NCBI GenBank assembly: GCA_023910675.1
Contig: JAAVWC010000022.1
Location: 1-61,971, forward strand
Direction of reading: 5' to 3'
Source: Gemmatimonas sp.
GTDB taxonomy: Bacteria > Gemmatimonadota > Gemmatimonadetes > Gemmatimonadales > Gemmatimonadaceae
Length of the DNA stretch: 61,971 nucleotides
This document shows, piece after piece, positions 37,216 through 47,484 of this stretch. Each line of letters begins with the position of its first letter. The stretch's first letter is position 1. The position numbers and the translations under genes are program-made. The notes beneath the pieces were generated by a model. It did not search any database. It had not been told where the DNA came from and was given only the letters and a program-made list of their open reading frames with translations.

Positions 37216-39756
37216 ATGCGCGCGCGGAGTCTTCTGGTCATCGTCGTGGCCGTCGCCGCGGTGCTCCTCCTGGTGGGGCGCACCGCGACCGCGTTGATCG
37301 TCGACCATGCGTGGTTCGAAGCCATGGGCGCTCCGTCGCTGTTTTGGGAACAAGTCATCGATACGCTGCTGCTGCAGGGCGGCGCATGGATTGCCGGGTC
37401 GCTCTTTGCGTTCGCGAATCTGCATGCTGTTCGGCGCACCATACTCGCGGTCGCCGTTCCGTCGCGTGTGGCGAATATCGAGTTGACGGCCATGATCCCC
37501 GGCCGACGCTTGCTGTCGGGGACGATCGTGCTGGCACTCATCGTCGGCGCCATTCTCGCGATTCCTCTCACCAACTGGGAAGATCTGGCGCTCGTGCGCC
37601 ACGGTGTACCGTTCGGTGAAATCGAAGGCATCTTCGATCGCGATCTCGGCCATTATGTGTATTGGCTCCCCTTCGAAGAAACGATGTATCTATGGGCGCT
37701 GGTGAGCATCGTCTCACTCACCGCCATGGTGCTCGTGCTCTACGCGCTTACGCGCTCGCTCCGCCTGGAAGGGCGGCGGCTGGCGGCGTCCAATCACGTG
37801 CGTCGACATCTCAGCGTCCTCGGCGCGTTGGTGCTGCTGCTGCTGGCGTGGAGCTATCGGCTCGACGGCTTCGACCTGCTGCTGCAGGGCAGTGGTCCCG
37901 ATGGGTTGTTTCTGCACGTGGATCATCGCGTGACGTTGCGCATGGATTCCGTCCTGTCGTACGGGTCGGCGATCGCCGCGCTGATCATTTTGCGTACCGG
38001 ATGGGCAGGGCAACTGCGCGCCGCGTTCGTCACGCTCACGGTGGTATTGGTTGCTGCCGTTGGCCTCCGCCATGCGGTCCCTGCCGTGCTCGCGCGAGGG
38101 GAGACGCTAGGTGACCCGTCGCGCCGCGACCGGGATTACATCGCCGCGCGCGCACTGTACAGTCGCCGCGCGTTCGACGTCGACGGGATGCGCATCGTTG
38201 GAGCCGATACGAGCGTGCGCGCGCCACTCCCGGCGCCCACGTCGACCTTGGCTCGTCGCGCCGCGCTGTGGGATGCGTCCACGTTGCCCGCGGGACTGGG
38301 AGAGAGTGAACCGGTGGCGGCGTCGGCACGTACGGCGCGCGCCGCGGTCACGGAGAAGCAGTTCGTCGACGTGGCCGGCCTTGGCTGGGAACTTGTGGAT
38401 GATCAGCTCACCGCGCTGCGGGTTCGCCGACCGATCGCCACATCGGAATCGTGGCGGTTGTCGCTGGTGAATGTGGCGGCGCCGGTGCTGCGAGACAGCA
38501 GCCTCACGGTCCCCGGACGCACGGACGATCGCGACTTGTGGCCGTTGGTGGGGCCTGGCGTGCAGGGCGCCCGTATCCTCGATGCCGACACGGCGACCGA
38601 GGTCCCCGGTGCGCTGCTCGATTCCCGTCAGGCGCGCATCGCGCACGCGTGGGCCATGCGCGATCTCGCACTGCTCGATGCCGACTCTCTGGCTGGCGTT
38701 CCGCTGCTGGTCTCCCACCGCGACGTCCGAGATCGGGTGCGACGTCTCATGCCGGTGTTCGAACAGAGCGAGCAGTTGTACCCGGTCCGCAGCGAGGGGC
38801 AGGTGTACTGGGTGCTGCATCTGTACAGCGCCTCCGACCGGTATCCGCTCAGCCAACGCTGGCAGATCGACGGAGGGGTCTACACCTATTTCAAACGCGC
38901 CGCGACCGCCATTGTGGACGCCAGCACGGGCCGCGTGCGGGTGGTGCCTGTTGCCCGTCCCGATCCGGTGGCCCGTACATGGATGACGCGGCTGCCGAGG
39001 CTCTTCACGCCGGTCTCGGCGCTCCCGCCCGCGCTCGTGGCGGCATTGCCGCCCGCCTCCGAGAGCGCCCTCGCCCAGCTGCGCACCTTCGCGCGCTATG
39101 GCGCACGCTCGGAAGGGGACGTGGTACGGCATCTCCCCGACAGCGCCTTGGCCGGTGGTGTTCCGGCGCCGGTCATGCTCGATCAGGCGGGAACGCCTCA
39201 GCTTTCCTGGAGTGTCGCCTTGCTCGACGAGGCCGAGGGCATCGCCGGCGTGGCAACGGTGACTGGCGGCGCGGACCAAGTCACCTGGTGGTCGCCTTCA
39301 GTCGCGCCGAGTATCCGGTGGCCGGTGGCGCTCGATCGACTCCGCGCGTTCGACGACAGTCTACTGGGGCCGGCCGCAGACAGCAGCCGTCGGGAACTCC
39401 GGGTACGAAGGGGACGGGTGTCATCAATTTCGACCAGCCGTGGCGTGCTTCTCGTGCAGCCGGTGCAGATTACCCGAGCTAATGGACGCGTCGTCGTCTC
39501 GCGGGTAGCGATTACCGACGGCACCGCCGTTGGCGTGGGCGGTACCCTGGCGGCCGCGCTCACGATGCTTGGTGAGACGGTTGTCGGCAGTGTTCCCGCC
39601 GGCAGTGCGGATCGCCGGGATGACGTCGAACGAATCGAAGGTGACGCGGCACGGTGGTATGAACGCATGCGTCAGGCGATGAAGCAGGGCAACTGGAGCG
39701 CGTTCGGGGCGGCATTCGACAGTCTCGGACGGGTGTTGGGCAGACCGCCGCAGTAA
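37216..39756 (+). CDS. UPF0182 family membrane protein
   Basis: 846 residues. About seven membrane segments occupy the first ~300 residues, beginning with an N-terminal helix (RSLLVIVVAVAAVLLLVG). A large extracytoplasmic domain follows. The segment YIAARALYSRRAFDVDGM marks the start of the conserved UPF0182 (COG1615) domain. Function is unknown for the family. Follows the mutase by 21 nt. Confidence 0.88.
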   Translation: MRARSLLVIVVAVAAVLLLVGRTATALIVDHAWFEAMGAPSLFWEQVIDTLLLQGGAWIAGSLFAFANLHAVRRTILAVAVPSRVANIELTAMIPGRRLLSGTIVLALIVGAILAIPLTNWEDLALVRHGVPFGEIEGIFDRDLGHYVYWLPFEETMYLWALVSIVSLTAMVLVLYALTRSLRLEGRRLAASNHVRRHLSVLGALVLLLLAWSYRLDGFDLLLQGSGPDGLFLHVDHRVTLRMDSVLSYGSAIAALIILRTGWAGQLRAAFVTLTVVLVAAVGLRHAVPAVLARGETLGDPSRRDRDYIAARALYSRRAFDVDGMRIVGADTSVRAPLPAPTSTLARRAALWDASTLPAGLGESEPVAASARTARAAVTEKQFVDVAGLGWELVDDQLTALRVRRPIATSESWRLSLVNVAAPVLRDSSLTVPGRTDDRDLWPLVGPGVQGARILDADTATEVPGALLDSRQARIAHAWAMRDLALLDADSLAGVPLLVSHRDVRDRVRRLMPVFEQSEQLYPVRSEGQVYWVLHLYSASDRYPLSQRWQIDGGVYTYFKRAATAIVDASTGRVRVVPVARPDPVARTWMTRLPRLFTPVSALPPALVAALPPASESALAQLRTFARYGARSEGDVVRHLPDSALAGGVPAPVMLDQAGTPQLSWSVALLDEAEGIAGVATVTGGADQVTWWSPSVAPSIRWPVALDRLRAFDDSLLGPAADSSRRELRVRRGRVSSISTSRGVLLVQPVQITRANGRVVVSRVAITDGTAVGVGGTLAAALTMLGETVVGSVPAGSADRRDDVERIEGDAARWYERMRQAMKQGNWSAFGAAFDSLGRVLGRPPQ

Positions 39757-39898
39757 TTGCGGCCGGGGAGACCGTCGCCGGTTCACGGCGGGCTCTCCGT
39801 CAGGACGTACCACTCGCCTCGGCAATGTGCGTATTGCCAAGCGGAGGTTCGACCACCAAGCATTGAACCGCTGACATTCCCCAGAATTTGGAGACCGC

Positions 39899-41044
39899 GT
39901 GAACCTACACGAGTATCAGGCGAAGGAGCTGTTGCGGGCGGCCGGTGTGCCGATCCCGCCCGGTGAGATCGCCACGACGCCGGAGCAGGCGGAGGCCATC
40001 GCAACGCGAATGGGCACCGCCGTCATGGTCAAAGCCCAGGTGCATGCCGGAGGGCGCGGCAAGGCGGGTGGTGTGAAGTTCTGCCCCACGCCGGCTGACG
40101 CCAAGGAAAAGGCGCAGGCCATCCTCGGCATGACGATCAAGGATCTCACGGTGGAGAAGGTGCTCGTCACCGTCGCGGCGGACATCGCGTCCGAAGCGTA
40201 TGTGGGGATCATCGTCGATCGCGCCACCAAGAAGCCGGTGTTCATGGTGTCCGCCGCTGGCGGCATCGACATCGAAGAAGTGGCCGCGAGCACGCCGGAA
40301 AAGATTCTCTATCATCCGGTGGACACGCGTTACGGGCTGCTTCCCTTCGAAGCGATGCGTATGGGTTTCTTCCTGTACAAGGATGTGAAGCTCGCGCGTC
40401 AGGCCGCGAAGATGATGCAGCAGCTGTATGCGGCGTTCATGGACGCCGGCTGCTCACTCGCCGAAATCAATCCGCTCGTGATGACGCCGCAGGGTGAGCT
40501 CATTGCGGTCGACGGCAAGATGGTCATCGATGACAACGAGCTCGATCGCCGTCCCGCCATTGCGGCGCTACGCGACGAGTCGTCGGAAGCGCCGAGCGAA
40601 GTCGACGCCCGCAACGCGAACCTCACGTTCATCAAACTCGACGGCAACGTGGGCTGCGTCGTGAACGGCGCCGGTCTCGCCATGGCCACGATGGATCTCG
40701 TGAAGTACTACGGCGGCGACCCGGCCAACTTCCTCGACATCGGCGGTTCGTCGAATCCGGAGAAGGTCGTGAATGCGCTGCGCATCATCACGGCCGATCC
40801 GAACGTGAAGTGCATTCTGTTCAACATTTTCGGCGGTATCACGCGCACCGATGACGTCGCCAACGGCATCGTCACGGCGACCAAGCAGAATCCGCTGAAG
40901 GTGCCCATTGTCATTCGTCTTACGGGCACCAACGAGGAGATCGCTCTGAAGATTCTCAAGGACAACGGCTTCGCGGCGTCGAGCGATATGGATTCCGCCG
41001 TGCAGCGCGCCGTGGAACTTGCCACCAAGGGAGGTGCCGCGTGA
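39899..41044 (+). CDS. sucC: Succinyl-CoA synthetase beta subunit
   Basis: ATP-grasp subunit of the TCA enzyme making succinate and ATP/GTP. 381 residues from GTG 39899, supported by a TTGGAGA ribosome site upstream and the standard [12 protein letters not shown]-terminus. Contains [22 protein letters not shown] and [10 protein letters not shown]. The 142-nt gap upstream holds a loose hairpin after UPF0182. Its stop overlaps the sucD GTG. Confidence 0.96.
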   Translation: MNLHEYQAKELLRAAGVPIPPGEIATTPEQAEAIATRMGTAVMVKAQVHAGGRGKAGGVKFCPTPADAKEKAQAILGMTIKDLTVEKVLVTVAADIASEAYVGIIVDRATKKPVFMVSAAGGIDIEEVAASTPEKILYHPVDTRYGLLPFEAMRMGFFLYKDVKLARQAAKMMQQLYAAFMDAGCSLAEINPLVMTPQGELIAVDGKMVIDDNELDRRPAIAALRDESSEAPSEVDARNANLTFIKLDGNVGCVVNGAGLAMATMDLVKYYGGDPANFLDIGGSSNPEKVVNALRIITADPNVKCILFNIFGGITRTDDVANGIVTATKQNPLKVPIVIRLTGTNEEIALKILKDNGFAASSDMDSAVQRAVELATKGGAA

Positions 41045-41913
41045 GCATCTTCATCGACAACAGCACGAAGCTGGTGGTGCAGGGCATCACGGGCCGCGAC
41101 GGCTCGTTCCATGCCAAGCAGATGATCGAGTACGGCACGCAGGTCGTCGCCGGCGTCACGCCCGGCAAGGGCGGCCAGACGTTCGAAGGCACGGCGCCGA
41201 TTTTCGACACCGTGTACGACGCCGTACAGGCGACCGGCGCCAATACGTCGGTCATCTACGTGCCGCCCATGTACGCGGCCGATGCCATCATGGAAGCGGC
41301 GGCGGCGGGTGTGAAGTTCATCGTCTGCATCACCGAAGGCGTGCCCGTGCTGGACATGACCAAGGTGTATCCGTACGTGAAGGAGCATGGCGCGCGCCTG
41401 CTCGGCCCCAACTGCCCGGGGCTCATCACGCCGGGTCAGAGCAAGGTCGGCATCATTCCGGGGCGCATCTGCACGCCGGGCCCCGTGGGTGTGGTGAGCC
41501 GTTCCGGCACGCTTACGTACGAAGTGGTGAATGCGCTCACCAAGGCCGGTATCGGTCAGAGCACGTGCGTCGGCATTGGTGGTGACCCCATCAACGGCAC
41601 CAACTTCATCGACTGCCTCGCGGCGTTCGAAGCCGATCCAAACACGAAGGCCGTGGCCATGATGGGTGAAATCGGCGGCACCGACGAGCAGGAAGCGGCC
41701 GACTTCGTGAAGAACCACATGACGAAGCCGGTCGTGGGCTTCATTGCCGGTCAGACCGCTCCGCCGGGCCGCCGGATGGGCCATGCGGGCGCGATCATTT
41801 CCGGGTCGGCCGGTACGGCGGCGGAAAAGATCGATTCCTTCAAGGCGGCGGGCATGGGCGTGGCCCAGCGTCCGATCGACTTTGTCGAACTGATCTCGGC
41901 GCGGCTTTCCTAA
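41041..41913 (+). CDS. sucD: Succinyl-CoA synthetase alpha subunit
   Basis: CoA-binding and phospho-histidine subunit. 290 residues from GTG 41041. CoA loop [21 protein letters not shown], and the phospho-His motif GHAGAIISG. Translationally coupled to sucC. Confidence 0.97.
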   Translation: MSIFIDNSTKLVVQGITGRDGSFHAKQMIEYGTQVVAGVTPGKGGQTFEGTAPIFDTVYDAVQATGANTSVIYVPPMYAADAIMEAAAAGVKFIVCITEGVPVLDMTKVYPYVKEHGARLLGPNCPGLITPGQSKVGIIPGRICTPGPVGVVSRSGTLTYEVVNALTKAGIGQSTCVGIGGDPINGTNFIDCLAAFEADPNTKAVAMMGEIGGTDEQEAADFVKNHMTKPVVGFIAGQTAPPGRRMGHAGAIISGSAGTAAEKIDSFKAAGMGVAQRPIDFVELISARLS

Positions 41914-41935
41914 GCGCCCCGGTTGGTTATCTTGC

Positions 41936-41966
41936 GCGCGGCGGGGGCCTCTGGCTCTCGCCGCGC
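41936..41966 (+). terminator. Hairpin between sucD and ndk
   Basis: Perfect 8-bp GC stem (41936-41943 with 41959-41966) around a 15-nt loop. No T tract follows. A TATCTT hexamer at 41928 lies just before it and could be a -10 box, in which case the hairpin sits at the 5' end of the ndk message instead. Confidence 0.4.
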
Positions 41967-42011
41967 CTGCGTTTCGGCGCTGCCGCTTAACCCTTTGCCC
42001 AATACCTGACC

Positions 42012-42434
42012 ATGGCCGGTCGTCGCACGCTTACCATCATCAAGCCTGACGCCTTTGGCGCGGGCAACGCTGGCAACATCATCGCCCTCCTCGAAAAGCA
42101 GGGCTTTGCGGTGAAGGCCGCCCGCGTCATGCACATGACGACGGCCCAGGCCGGCTCGTTCTACGAAGTGCACTCGGCGCGCCCGTTCTTTGGCGAACTG
42201 GTCGAGTTCATGACCAGCGGCCCGTGCATGCCCATGATCCTCGAGAAGGACGACGCGGTGGCCTCGCTCCGCACGGCGATCGGCGCGACGGACCCGGCCG
42301 AAGCGGCCGAGGGCACGGTGCGCAAGCTGTACGCCGAGTCGAAGGGCAAAAATGCCATTCACGCCTCGGATTCGGACGAGAACGCAGCCCGCGAGTCGCG
42401 CTTCTTCTTTACCGAAGTCGACGCCATCGCCTGA
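42012..42434 (+). CDS. ndk: Nucleoside diphosphate kinase
   Basis: Balances nucleoside triphosphates through a phospho-His intermediate. 140 residues. Conserved TIIKPDAF at the N-terminus and catalytic His in [13 protein letters not shown]. No clear ribosome-binding site before the ATG. Confidence 0.97.
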   Translation: MAGRRTLTIIKPDAFGAGNAGNIIALLEKQGFAVKAARVMHMTTAQAGSFYEVHSARPFFGELVEFMTSGPCMPMILEKDDAVASLRTAIGATDPAEAAEGTVRKLYAESKGKNAIHASDSDENAARESRFFFTEVDAIA

Positions 42435-42448
42435 CCCAGGTGCTGCTA

Positions 42449-42563
42449 GACCGGACTCGTCCGGTCCGGCGTCTAACTCCGCACGGCGGCGGCACTTGGC
42501 GCCGCCATGCCGGGGAAGAAAGCGGCGCCAGCCCTTGTGTGACGGGGGCTGGCGCTCTACGTT
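42449..42563 (+). promoter_or_regulatory. Hairpin cluster and candidate promoter before DUF177
   Basis: Within the 137-nt gap, one stem pairs 42449-42456 with 42459-42466 (8 bp, 2-nt loop). A second pairs 42525-42534 with 42546-42555 (10 bp). Overlapping the second is a promoter-like pair, TTGTGT (42535) and TACGTT (42558-42563) with 17-nt spacing. This would start RNA almost at the DUF177 ATG. The first hairpin may end the ndk message. Confidence 0.4.
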
Positions 42564-42571
42564 ACACGGCT

Positions 42572-43072
42572 ATGCTGTGCTTTGACATCCGGACGTTGGA
42601 AGCCCACGCGCAAAGCGTTGATGGTCTGCTTGGCGGGGCGGATTCCGTATGGGAGGAAGGTGATTCACGTCCGGTTGATCCCGGGGTGCACGTGACAGGC
42701 CGCCTTTCCAGTGCGGGGCAGGGTCGTTTTTACTTCAGCGGCCGGTTCGAAGGCATGGCGGAGACGACGTGCAGGCGGTGCCTGACCGACGTCACCACGC
42801 AGGTGTCGGATGATGTGCAGTTGCTCTTCGCGGAATCGGGTCTCGACGTCGCCGAAGAGGACGATGTCGTGCTGATCCCTGCAGGCGAGCGGGAACTCGA
42901 TCTTTGCCCGGCGTTGCGCGAGGAATGGCTGTTGGCCGTTCCGGCGTTTGCGTTGTGTCGGGAGGAGTGCCAGGGATTGTGTCCGTCCTGCGGTGCCGAT
43001 CGCAACACGGGGGGCTGCACCTGTCCTCCATCCTCAGATCCCCGATGGGACGCTTTGCGCAACCTGCGCTAA
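42572..43072 (+). CDS. YceD/DUF177 family protein
   Basis: 166 residues. Shows the family's TCRRCL pair, the acidic middle (AEEDDVVLIP), the DLCPALREEWLLAVPAFALC helix and a C-terminal Cys cluster (CQGLCPSCG, CTCP). DUF177 genes sit next to rpmF in many bacteria and are linked to 23S rRNA supply. Same order here. No Shine-Dalgarno is visible at the start. Confidence 0.88.
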   Translation: MLCFDIRTLEAHAQSVDGLLGGADSVWEEGDSRPVDPGVHVTGRLSSAGQGRFYFSGRFEGMAETTCRRCLTDVTTQVSDDVQLLFAESGLDVAEEDDVVLIPAGERELDLCPALREEWLLAVPAFALCREECQGLCPSCGADRNTGGCTCPPSSDPRWDALRNLR

Positions 43073-43118
43073 GTCGCTCATTGGTCCTTTTGTCTCAAAA
43101 AGTTCAGGTCAGCATCCC

Positions 43119-43301
43119 ATGGCCGTACCGAAGCGCCGTACATCCAAGCGGCGGAAGCGCGCCCGCAACACGCACAAGACCGCGCCCGCCATCGTGATTC
43201 AGTCGTGCCCGCAGTGCGGTACGGCCAAGCGCCCGCACCGCGTTTGCGCGGAGTGTGGGTTCTATGCGGGTGAGCAGCGGGTAACGGCGCAGGAAGCGTA
43301 G
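43119..43301 (+). CDS. rpmF: Ribosomal protein L32
   Basis: 60 residues from ATG 43119, beginning MAVPKRRTSKRRKRARNTHK as L32 does. A zinc-binding set CPQCG...CAECG is retained, so this is the zinc form. It lies between DUF177 and plsX as in many bacteria. Confidence 0.97.
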   Translation: MAVPKRRTSKRRKRARNTHKTAPAIVIQSCPQCGTAKRPHRVCAECGFYAGEQRVTAQEA

Positions 43302-43303
43302 GC

Positions 43304-44344
43304 TTGGCGCGCATCGCCGTGGATGCCATGGGGGGTGACTTCGCCCCCCGGGCCCCCATCGCGGGCGCCCTGCATGCGCTTGGCGCACTCGCTCCCGAGC
43401 ACCACATCGAGTTGGTTGGTCAGACGGCCGTAATTGAGGCAGAACTCGCCGCGCTGTTGCGCGGGGAGCTCGCCGTCGTTGCGCACGTCCGCGATCGACT
43501 CTCGATTGTAGAGGCGCCCGACGTGATCGAAATGACGGACAAGCCGTCGGTGGCCCTCCGGGGGAAAACGCACAGCTCCATGGTCGTCGGCATCAAGCGG
43601 GTCGCCGAGGGCCATGCGCACGGCTTCGTCTCCGCCGGGAACACCGGCGCGCAGATGGCCGCGTCACTGGTCTCGCTCAAGCTCCACGCCGGGCTCACGC
43701 GCCCCGCCATCGGGACCATCTTTCCCACGGCCAAGCAGCCCATCCTCGTGCTCGACGTGGGCGCCAATGTCGATTGTGCCCCCGAGGAGCTGGTGCAGTT
43801 TGCTCGCATCGGGACGGTCTACGCGCAGGCGCTGCTCGATCGCGAGAACCCGGCCGTCGGCCTCCTCTCCATTGGCGAAGAACCCGAGAAGGGCAACCTG
43901 GTGGTGAAGGAGGCGCACCAGCGTCTGCGAGGCGCCGGCGTCAACTTCATCGGCAACGTCGAAGGACGCGATTTGCCACGCGGCTTCTGCGATCGCGGAG
44001 CCATCGACGTCGTCGTCTGCGACGGCTTTACCGGCAACATCTTGCTTAAGTTCTACGAGAGTATTGGCCCCATGCTCATCGGCATGGTGTCGAAGGTGGC
44101 CGGACTCGACCCGCGCGAAATTGCCGGATCGCTCAAGCAACTCGACGTCGACGAGTATGGGGGCGCGCCGTTACTCGGGGTGCGCGGTGTCTCTATCATC
44201 TCGCACGGCAAGAGTTCCCCGCGCGCCATCAAGAACGCGATTCATGTGGCGCTCCGCGCCCACGAATCAGGGATGACTGATCAGATCGGGCGGCGACTCG
44301 CGGAGTCGATGCCTCAGACCACCGCCTCCGGAACCTCGTCATGA
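43304..44344 (+). CDS. plsX: Phosphate acyltransferase PlsX
   Basis: Makes acyl-phosphate from acyl-ACP for phospholipid synthesis. 346 residues from a rare TTG at 43304, chosen because it yields the standard ARIAVDAMGGD N-terminus and is preceded by an AGGAAG ribosome site at the end of rpmF. Other blocks: NTGA..A, DVGAN and the C-terminal GG-rich region. Stop overlaps fabH. Confidence 0.95.
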   Translation: MARIAVDAMGGDFAPRAPIAGALHALGALAPEHHIELVGQTAVIEAELAALLRGELAVVAHVRDRLSIVEAPDVIEMTDKPSVALRGKTHSSMVVGIKRVAEGHAHGFVSAGNTGAQMAASLVSLKLHAGLTRPAIGTIFPTAKQPILVLDVGANVDCAPEELVQFARIGTVYAQALLDRENPAVGLLSIGEEPEKGNLVVKEAHQRLRGAGVNFIGNVEGRDLPRGFCDRGAIDVVVCDGFTGNILLKFYESIGPMLIGMVSKVAGLDPREIAGSLKQLDVDEYGGAPLLGVRGVSIISHGKSSPRAIKNAIHVALRAHESGMTDQIGRRLAESMPQTTASGTSS

Positions 44345-45333
44345 AGCGTCCGTTCTCGTATATCGCCGGCACTGGTCACGCGGTGCCGGCGAAGGTCGTT
44401 ACCAATGACGATCTCGCCGCCATGGGCATCGAGACGAACGACGAGTGGATCATCGAGCGCACCGGCATTCGGCAGCGACACATTGCCGAACCGGGAGAAT
44501 CGCTCACCGCGTTGTGCGCGAAGGCCTCGCAGCAGGCCATGCTCAAGGCCGGTGTCACGGCGGGAGAGATCGACGTGATCATCGTCGGCACGGCCTCGCC
44601 CGATCACCTGTTGCCGTCGCAGGCCGTCGAAGTGCAAACCGCGCTGGGGGCATCGCGCGCCTCCGCCTTCGACGTGGCCTCTGCCTGCTCCGGATGGCTG
44701 TACGGCGCGATTGTCGGTGACTCGCTCATTGCGAGCGGGTCGGCGGATACCGTGCTCGTCATCGGCGCCGAAAAACTGAGCGCGATCGTCGACTGGACCG
44801 ACCGGAATACCTGCATTCTGTTTGCCGACGGTGCCGGCGCCACGGTGCTGCGTCGCGCGCGTGGTGAGAAGAAAGAGAAGGGCATTCTCTCCACGTTCAT
44901 GCGTTCCGATGGCGCGCTCGCAGAACTGCTCTGGCGTCCCGCCGGCGGCGGCGCGGAACCGTACTCGCCCGAGGTCGGCAACCGGGCGTTCATCCACATG
45001 GCCGGCCGCGAAGTCTTCAAGCACGCCGTGCGCTCCATGGCTGAAGCGACCGATCGGGCGCTCGACAGCGCGCGGATCACCGCGGCCGACGTCGACCTGC
45101 TCATTCCACACCAGGCAAACATCCGCATCATCGAGGCGACGGCGAAGCACGCCGGTGTGCCAATGGAGAAGGTGTTTGTGAACGTCGATCGCTTCGGTAA
45201 CACGTCGGCCGCCTCCATCCCCATCGCGCTGAATGACGCCATGGAGCAGGGGCGCATCAAGGAGGGGAGCACGGTGCTCTTTACCGCCTTTGGTGCCGGC
45301 TTCACGTGGGGCTCGATCGTCGCGCGCTTCTAG
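44341..45333 (+). CDS. fabH: 3-oxoacyl-ACP synthase III
   Basis: Starts fatty-acid chains by condensing acyl-CoA with malonyl-ACP. 330 residues. Catalytic Cys in ASACSGWLYG, His in IPHQANIRI, Asn in FGNTSAASIP. First condensing enzyme of the fab cluster. Confidence 0.97.
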   Translation: MKRPFSYIAGTGHAVPAKVVTNDDLAAMGIETNDEWIIERTGIRQRHIAEPGESLTALCAKASQQAMLKAGVTAGEIDVIIVGTASPDHLLPSQAVEVQTALGASRASAFDVASACSGWLYGAIVGDSLIASGSADTVLVIGAEKLSAIVDWTDRNTCILFADGAGATVLRRARGEKKEKGILSTFMRSDGALAELLWRPAGGGAEPYSPEVGNRAFIHMAGREVFKHAVRSMAEATDRALDSARITAADVDLLIPHQANIRIIEATAKHAGVPMEKVFVNVDRFGNTSAASIPIALNDAMEQGRIKEGSTVLFTAFGAGFTWGSIVARF

Positions 45334-45401
45334 CGCCGCCACGTCGACGCCATTCGCCCTTCCGATCGACCACGATCGTACTTCCGCCTTCTCGTCACGC
45401 G

Positions 45402-46355
45402 ATGTCCATGCACTACGTGTTCCTGCTCCCCGGACAGGGTTCACAAAAAGTGGGAATGGGGAAAGACCTCTATGAGGCTTTTCCCGCCGCACGCGATGCC
45501 TTCCACGTCGTCGACGACGCGGTCGGGGCAGCGCTGTCGACGCTGGCGTTCGAAGGCCCCGCCGACGAACTGACCCGCACGTTAAATGCGCAGCCGGCAT
45601 TGCTGGCGCACAGCGCCGCCGTGTGGGCCGTCATTCGCGACGCCGTGGGCGGACAGCTGGCTGGCGCCGCCGGACATTCGCTGGGCGAGTTTTCGGCGTA
45701 CCATGTCGCGGGCACGCTCGACCTGGCCGCCGCCGCGCGCCTCGTGCGCCGCCGCGGCGCGCTCATGTACGAACAGGGCGTGCAGCGACCGGGTGCGATG
45801 GCCGCGATTCTTGGCGTCCTGACGGCATCCATCGACGATCTCTGTGCACAGGCGACGACCGAGCGCGGTTTGGTGGTCCCGGCCAACTACAACAGCGAGG
45901 AGCAGGTCGTCATCTCCGGCGAAGTCGCTGGCGTCGAACGGGCCATGGAACTCGCCAAGGAAGCAGGCGCCAAGCGCTGTTTGCCGTTACCCGTAAGTGG
46001 CGCGTTTCATTCGCCGCTCATGGCGCCGGCCGTCGAGGGGCTCGCCGAAGCGCTCCGCGCGGAACAGTGGCACACCCCGACGGTCCCCGTCGTGGCGAAC
46101 GTGAACGCCGAGCCCATTGCCGACGCGCGGATCGCGCGCGAGTTGCTCCTGCAGCAGCTCACCGCCCCGGTGCAATGGACGCGCGTCATGCGCACGCTGG
46201 CCGACCGTCATCCGGACGCCACGTTCGTCGAAATCGGCAGTGGCGCGGTGTTGACGGGACTGGCGCGCCGCATTGCGCCGTCGGTCAAAACGATGGCCGT
46301 CGGCACCGTCGCCGAAGTCGAGAAGTTCCTTGAAAGCGTCTCCCAGAACTCCTGA
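45402..46355 (+). CDS. fabD: Malonyl-CoA:ACP transacylase
   Basis: Loads malonate onto ACP. 317 residues from ATG 45402, with a second ATG two codons later. PGQGSQ at the N-terminus, nucleophile in GHSLGEFSA and QVVISG; the catalytic His lies in SGAFHSPLM. Fourteen nt separate it from fabG. Confidence 0.96.
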   Translation: MSMHYVFLLPGQGSQKVGMGKDLYEAFPAARDAFHVVDDAVGAALSTLAFEGPADELTRTLNAQPALLAHSAAVWAVIRDAVGGQLAGAAGHSLGEFSAYHVAGTLDLAAAARLVRRRGALMYEQGVQRPGAMAAILGVLTASIDDLCAQATTERGLVVPANYNSEEQVVISGEVAGVERAMELAKEAGAKRCLPLPVSGAFHSPLMAPAVEGLAEALRAEQWHTPTVPVVANVNAEPIADARIARELLLQQLTAPVQWTRVMRTLADRHPDATFVEIGSGAVLTGLARRIAPSVKTMAVGTVAEVEKFLESVSQNS

Positions 46356-46369
46356 CAGGCAAACGGTCT

Positions 46370-47131
46370 ATGGCTACCGGTCTCACCATCAGTCTTGTTG
46401 GACGCGTCGCCCTGGTAACGGGCTCGACGCGCGGTATCGGGCGCTCCATTGCGGCGGCGTTGGCGCATGCCGGTGCACGCGTCGCTGTCACCGGTCGCGA
46501 TAAGGAGAAGGCCGAGGCGGCGGCTGCGGAAATTGCCGCAGCGACGGGCGCCGAGGTGCGGGGGTACGCGGCCGACGTGTCCGAGCCGGCGCAGGCCGCC
46601 GCGCTGGTGGAAGCGGTGGAGAAGGACTTTGGCCAACTCGATATTCTGGTCAACAACGCGGGCCTCACGCGCGACAACCTGCTCATGCGGCTCAAGGACG
46701 ACGACTGGGATGCGGTGCTCAACGCCAATTTGCGCGGCGCGTTCGCGACCTGCCGTGCGGCGACGCGCGGCATGATGAAGCGCCGCTGGGGCCGCATCAT
46801 CAATGTGGCCAGCGTGGTCGGGCTCATTGGCAACAAGGGACAGGCGAACTACGCGGCCAGCAAGGCCGGGCTCATCGGGATGACCAAGTCGATCGCCAAG
46901 GAGCTCGCCTCGCGGAACATCCTGGCCAACGTGATTGCGCCGGGCTTCATCGAAACGGATATGACGGCGGCGATGGCGCCAGAGGCGCGCGCGGCCATGA
47001 GTACGGGGATCCCGCTGGAACGCCTCGGGACCCCAGACGACATCGCGGGCATAGTGGTGGTGCTCGCGTCCGACCTGACCAGTTATGTGACTGGGCAGGT
47101 CCTTGTGGTGGACGGCGGCCTCGTGATGTAA
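46370..47131 (+). CDS. fabG: 3-oxoacyl-ACP reductase
   Basis: NADPH-dependent reductase of fatty-acid elongation. 253 residues. Short-chain dehydrogenase fold with TGSTRGIG nucleotide loop, NNAG and the catalytic Tyr and Lys in YAASKAG. The 113-nt gap to acpP contains small inverted repeats but no clear promoter. Confidence 0.96.
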   Translation: MATGLTISLVGRVALVTGSTRGIGRSIAAALAHAGARVAVTGRDKEKAEAAAAEIAAATGAEVRGYAADVSEPAQAAALVEAVEKDFGQLDILVNNAGLTRDNLLMRLKDDDWDAVLNANLRGAFATCRAATRGMMKRRWGRIINVASVVGLIGNKGQANYAASKAGLIGMTKSIAKELASRNILANVIAPGFIETDMTAAMAPEARAAMSTGIPLERLGTPDDIAGIVVVLASDLTSYVTGQVLVVDGGLVM

Positions 47132-47244
47132 CCCCGGTCAACGGGGTGGAAATTCGGGGTTTGTCCCCGGAGGGCCTCCCCGTGACGCCGTGCGATGGCT
47201 AAGTTCCCCATTCTCACTTCAACAACTTCAGAGGAACCGTTCCC

Positions 47245-47484
47245 ATGTCGGATAACGCGTCGAAGATCAAGGATATCATCGAGAAGGAACTCGGCGTTGA
47301 GCGCGAGAAGCTCACCCCCGAAGCGAGCTTCATCGAGGACCTTGGCGCTGACTCGCTCGACATCGTCGAACTGGTCATGGAATTCGAAAAGGAATTCAAC
47401 ATCGACATTCCTGACGAGGACGCCGAGAAGCTGCGCACCGTCGGTGACGCCATCGCGTACCTCGAGGCGAAGGTCGCGGGCTGA
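47245..47484 (+). CDS. acpP: Acyl carrier protein
   Basis: 79-residue acidic carrier. The phosphopantetheine Ser is in [14 protein letters not shown] good ribosome site (AGAGGA) precedes the ATG. The stop overlaps the fabF start. Confidence 0.98.
   Translation: MSDNASKIKDIIEKELGVEREKLTPEASFIEDLGADSLDIVELVMEFEKEFNIDIPDEDAEKLRTVGDAIAYLEAKVAG

Noticed and set aside
35203..37653. Very long open frame on the - strand (over 800 codons)
   Set aside because: It lies opposite nuoN, the phosphomutase and the UPF0182 gene. Its translation is Arg/His/Asp-rich with no domain. Such frames are common opposite GC-rich genes.
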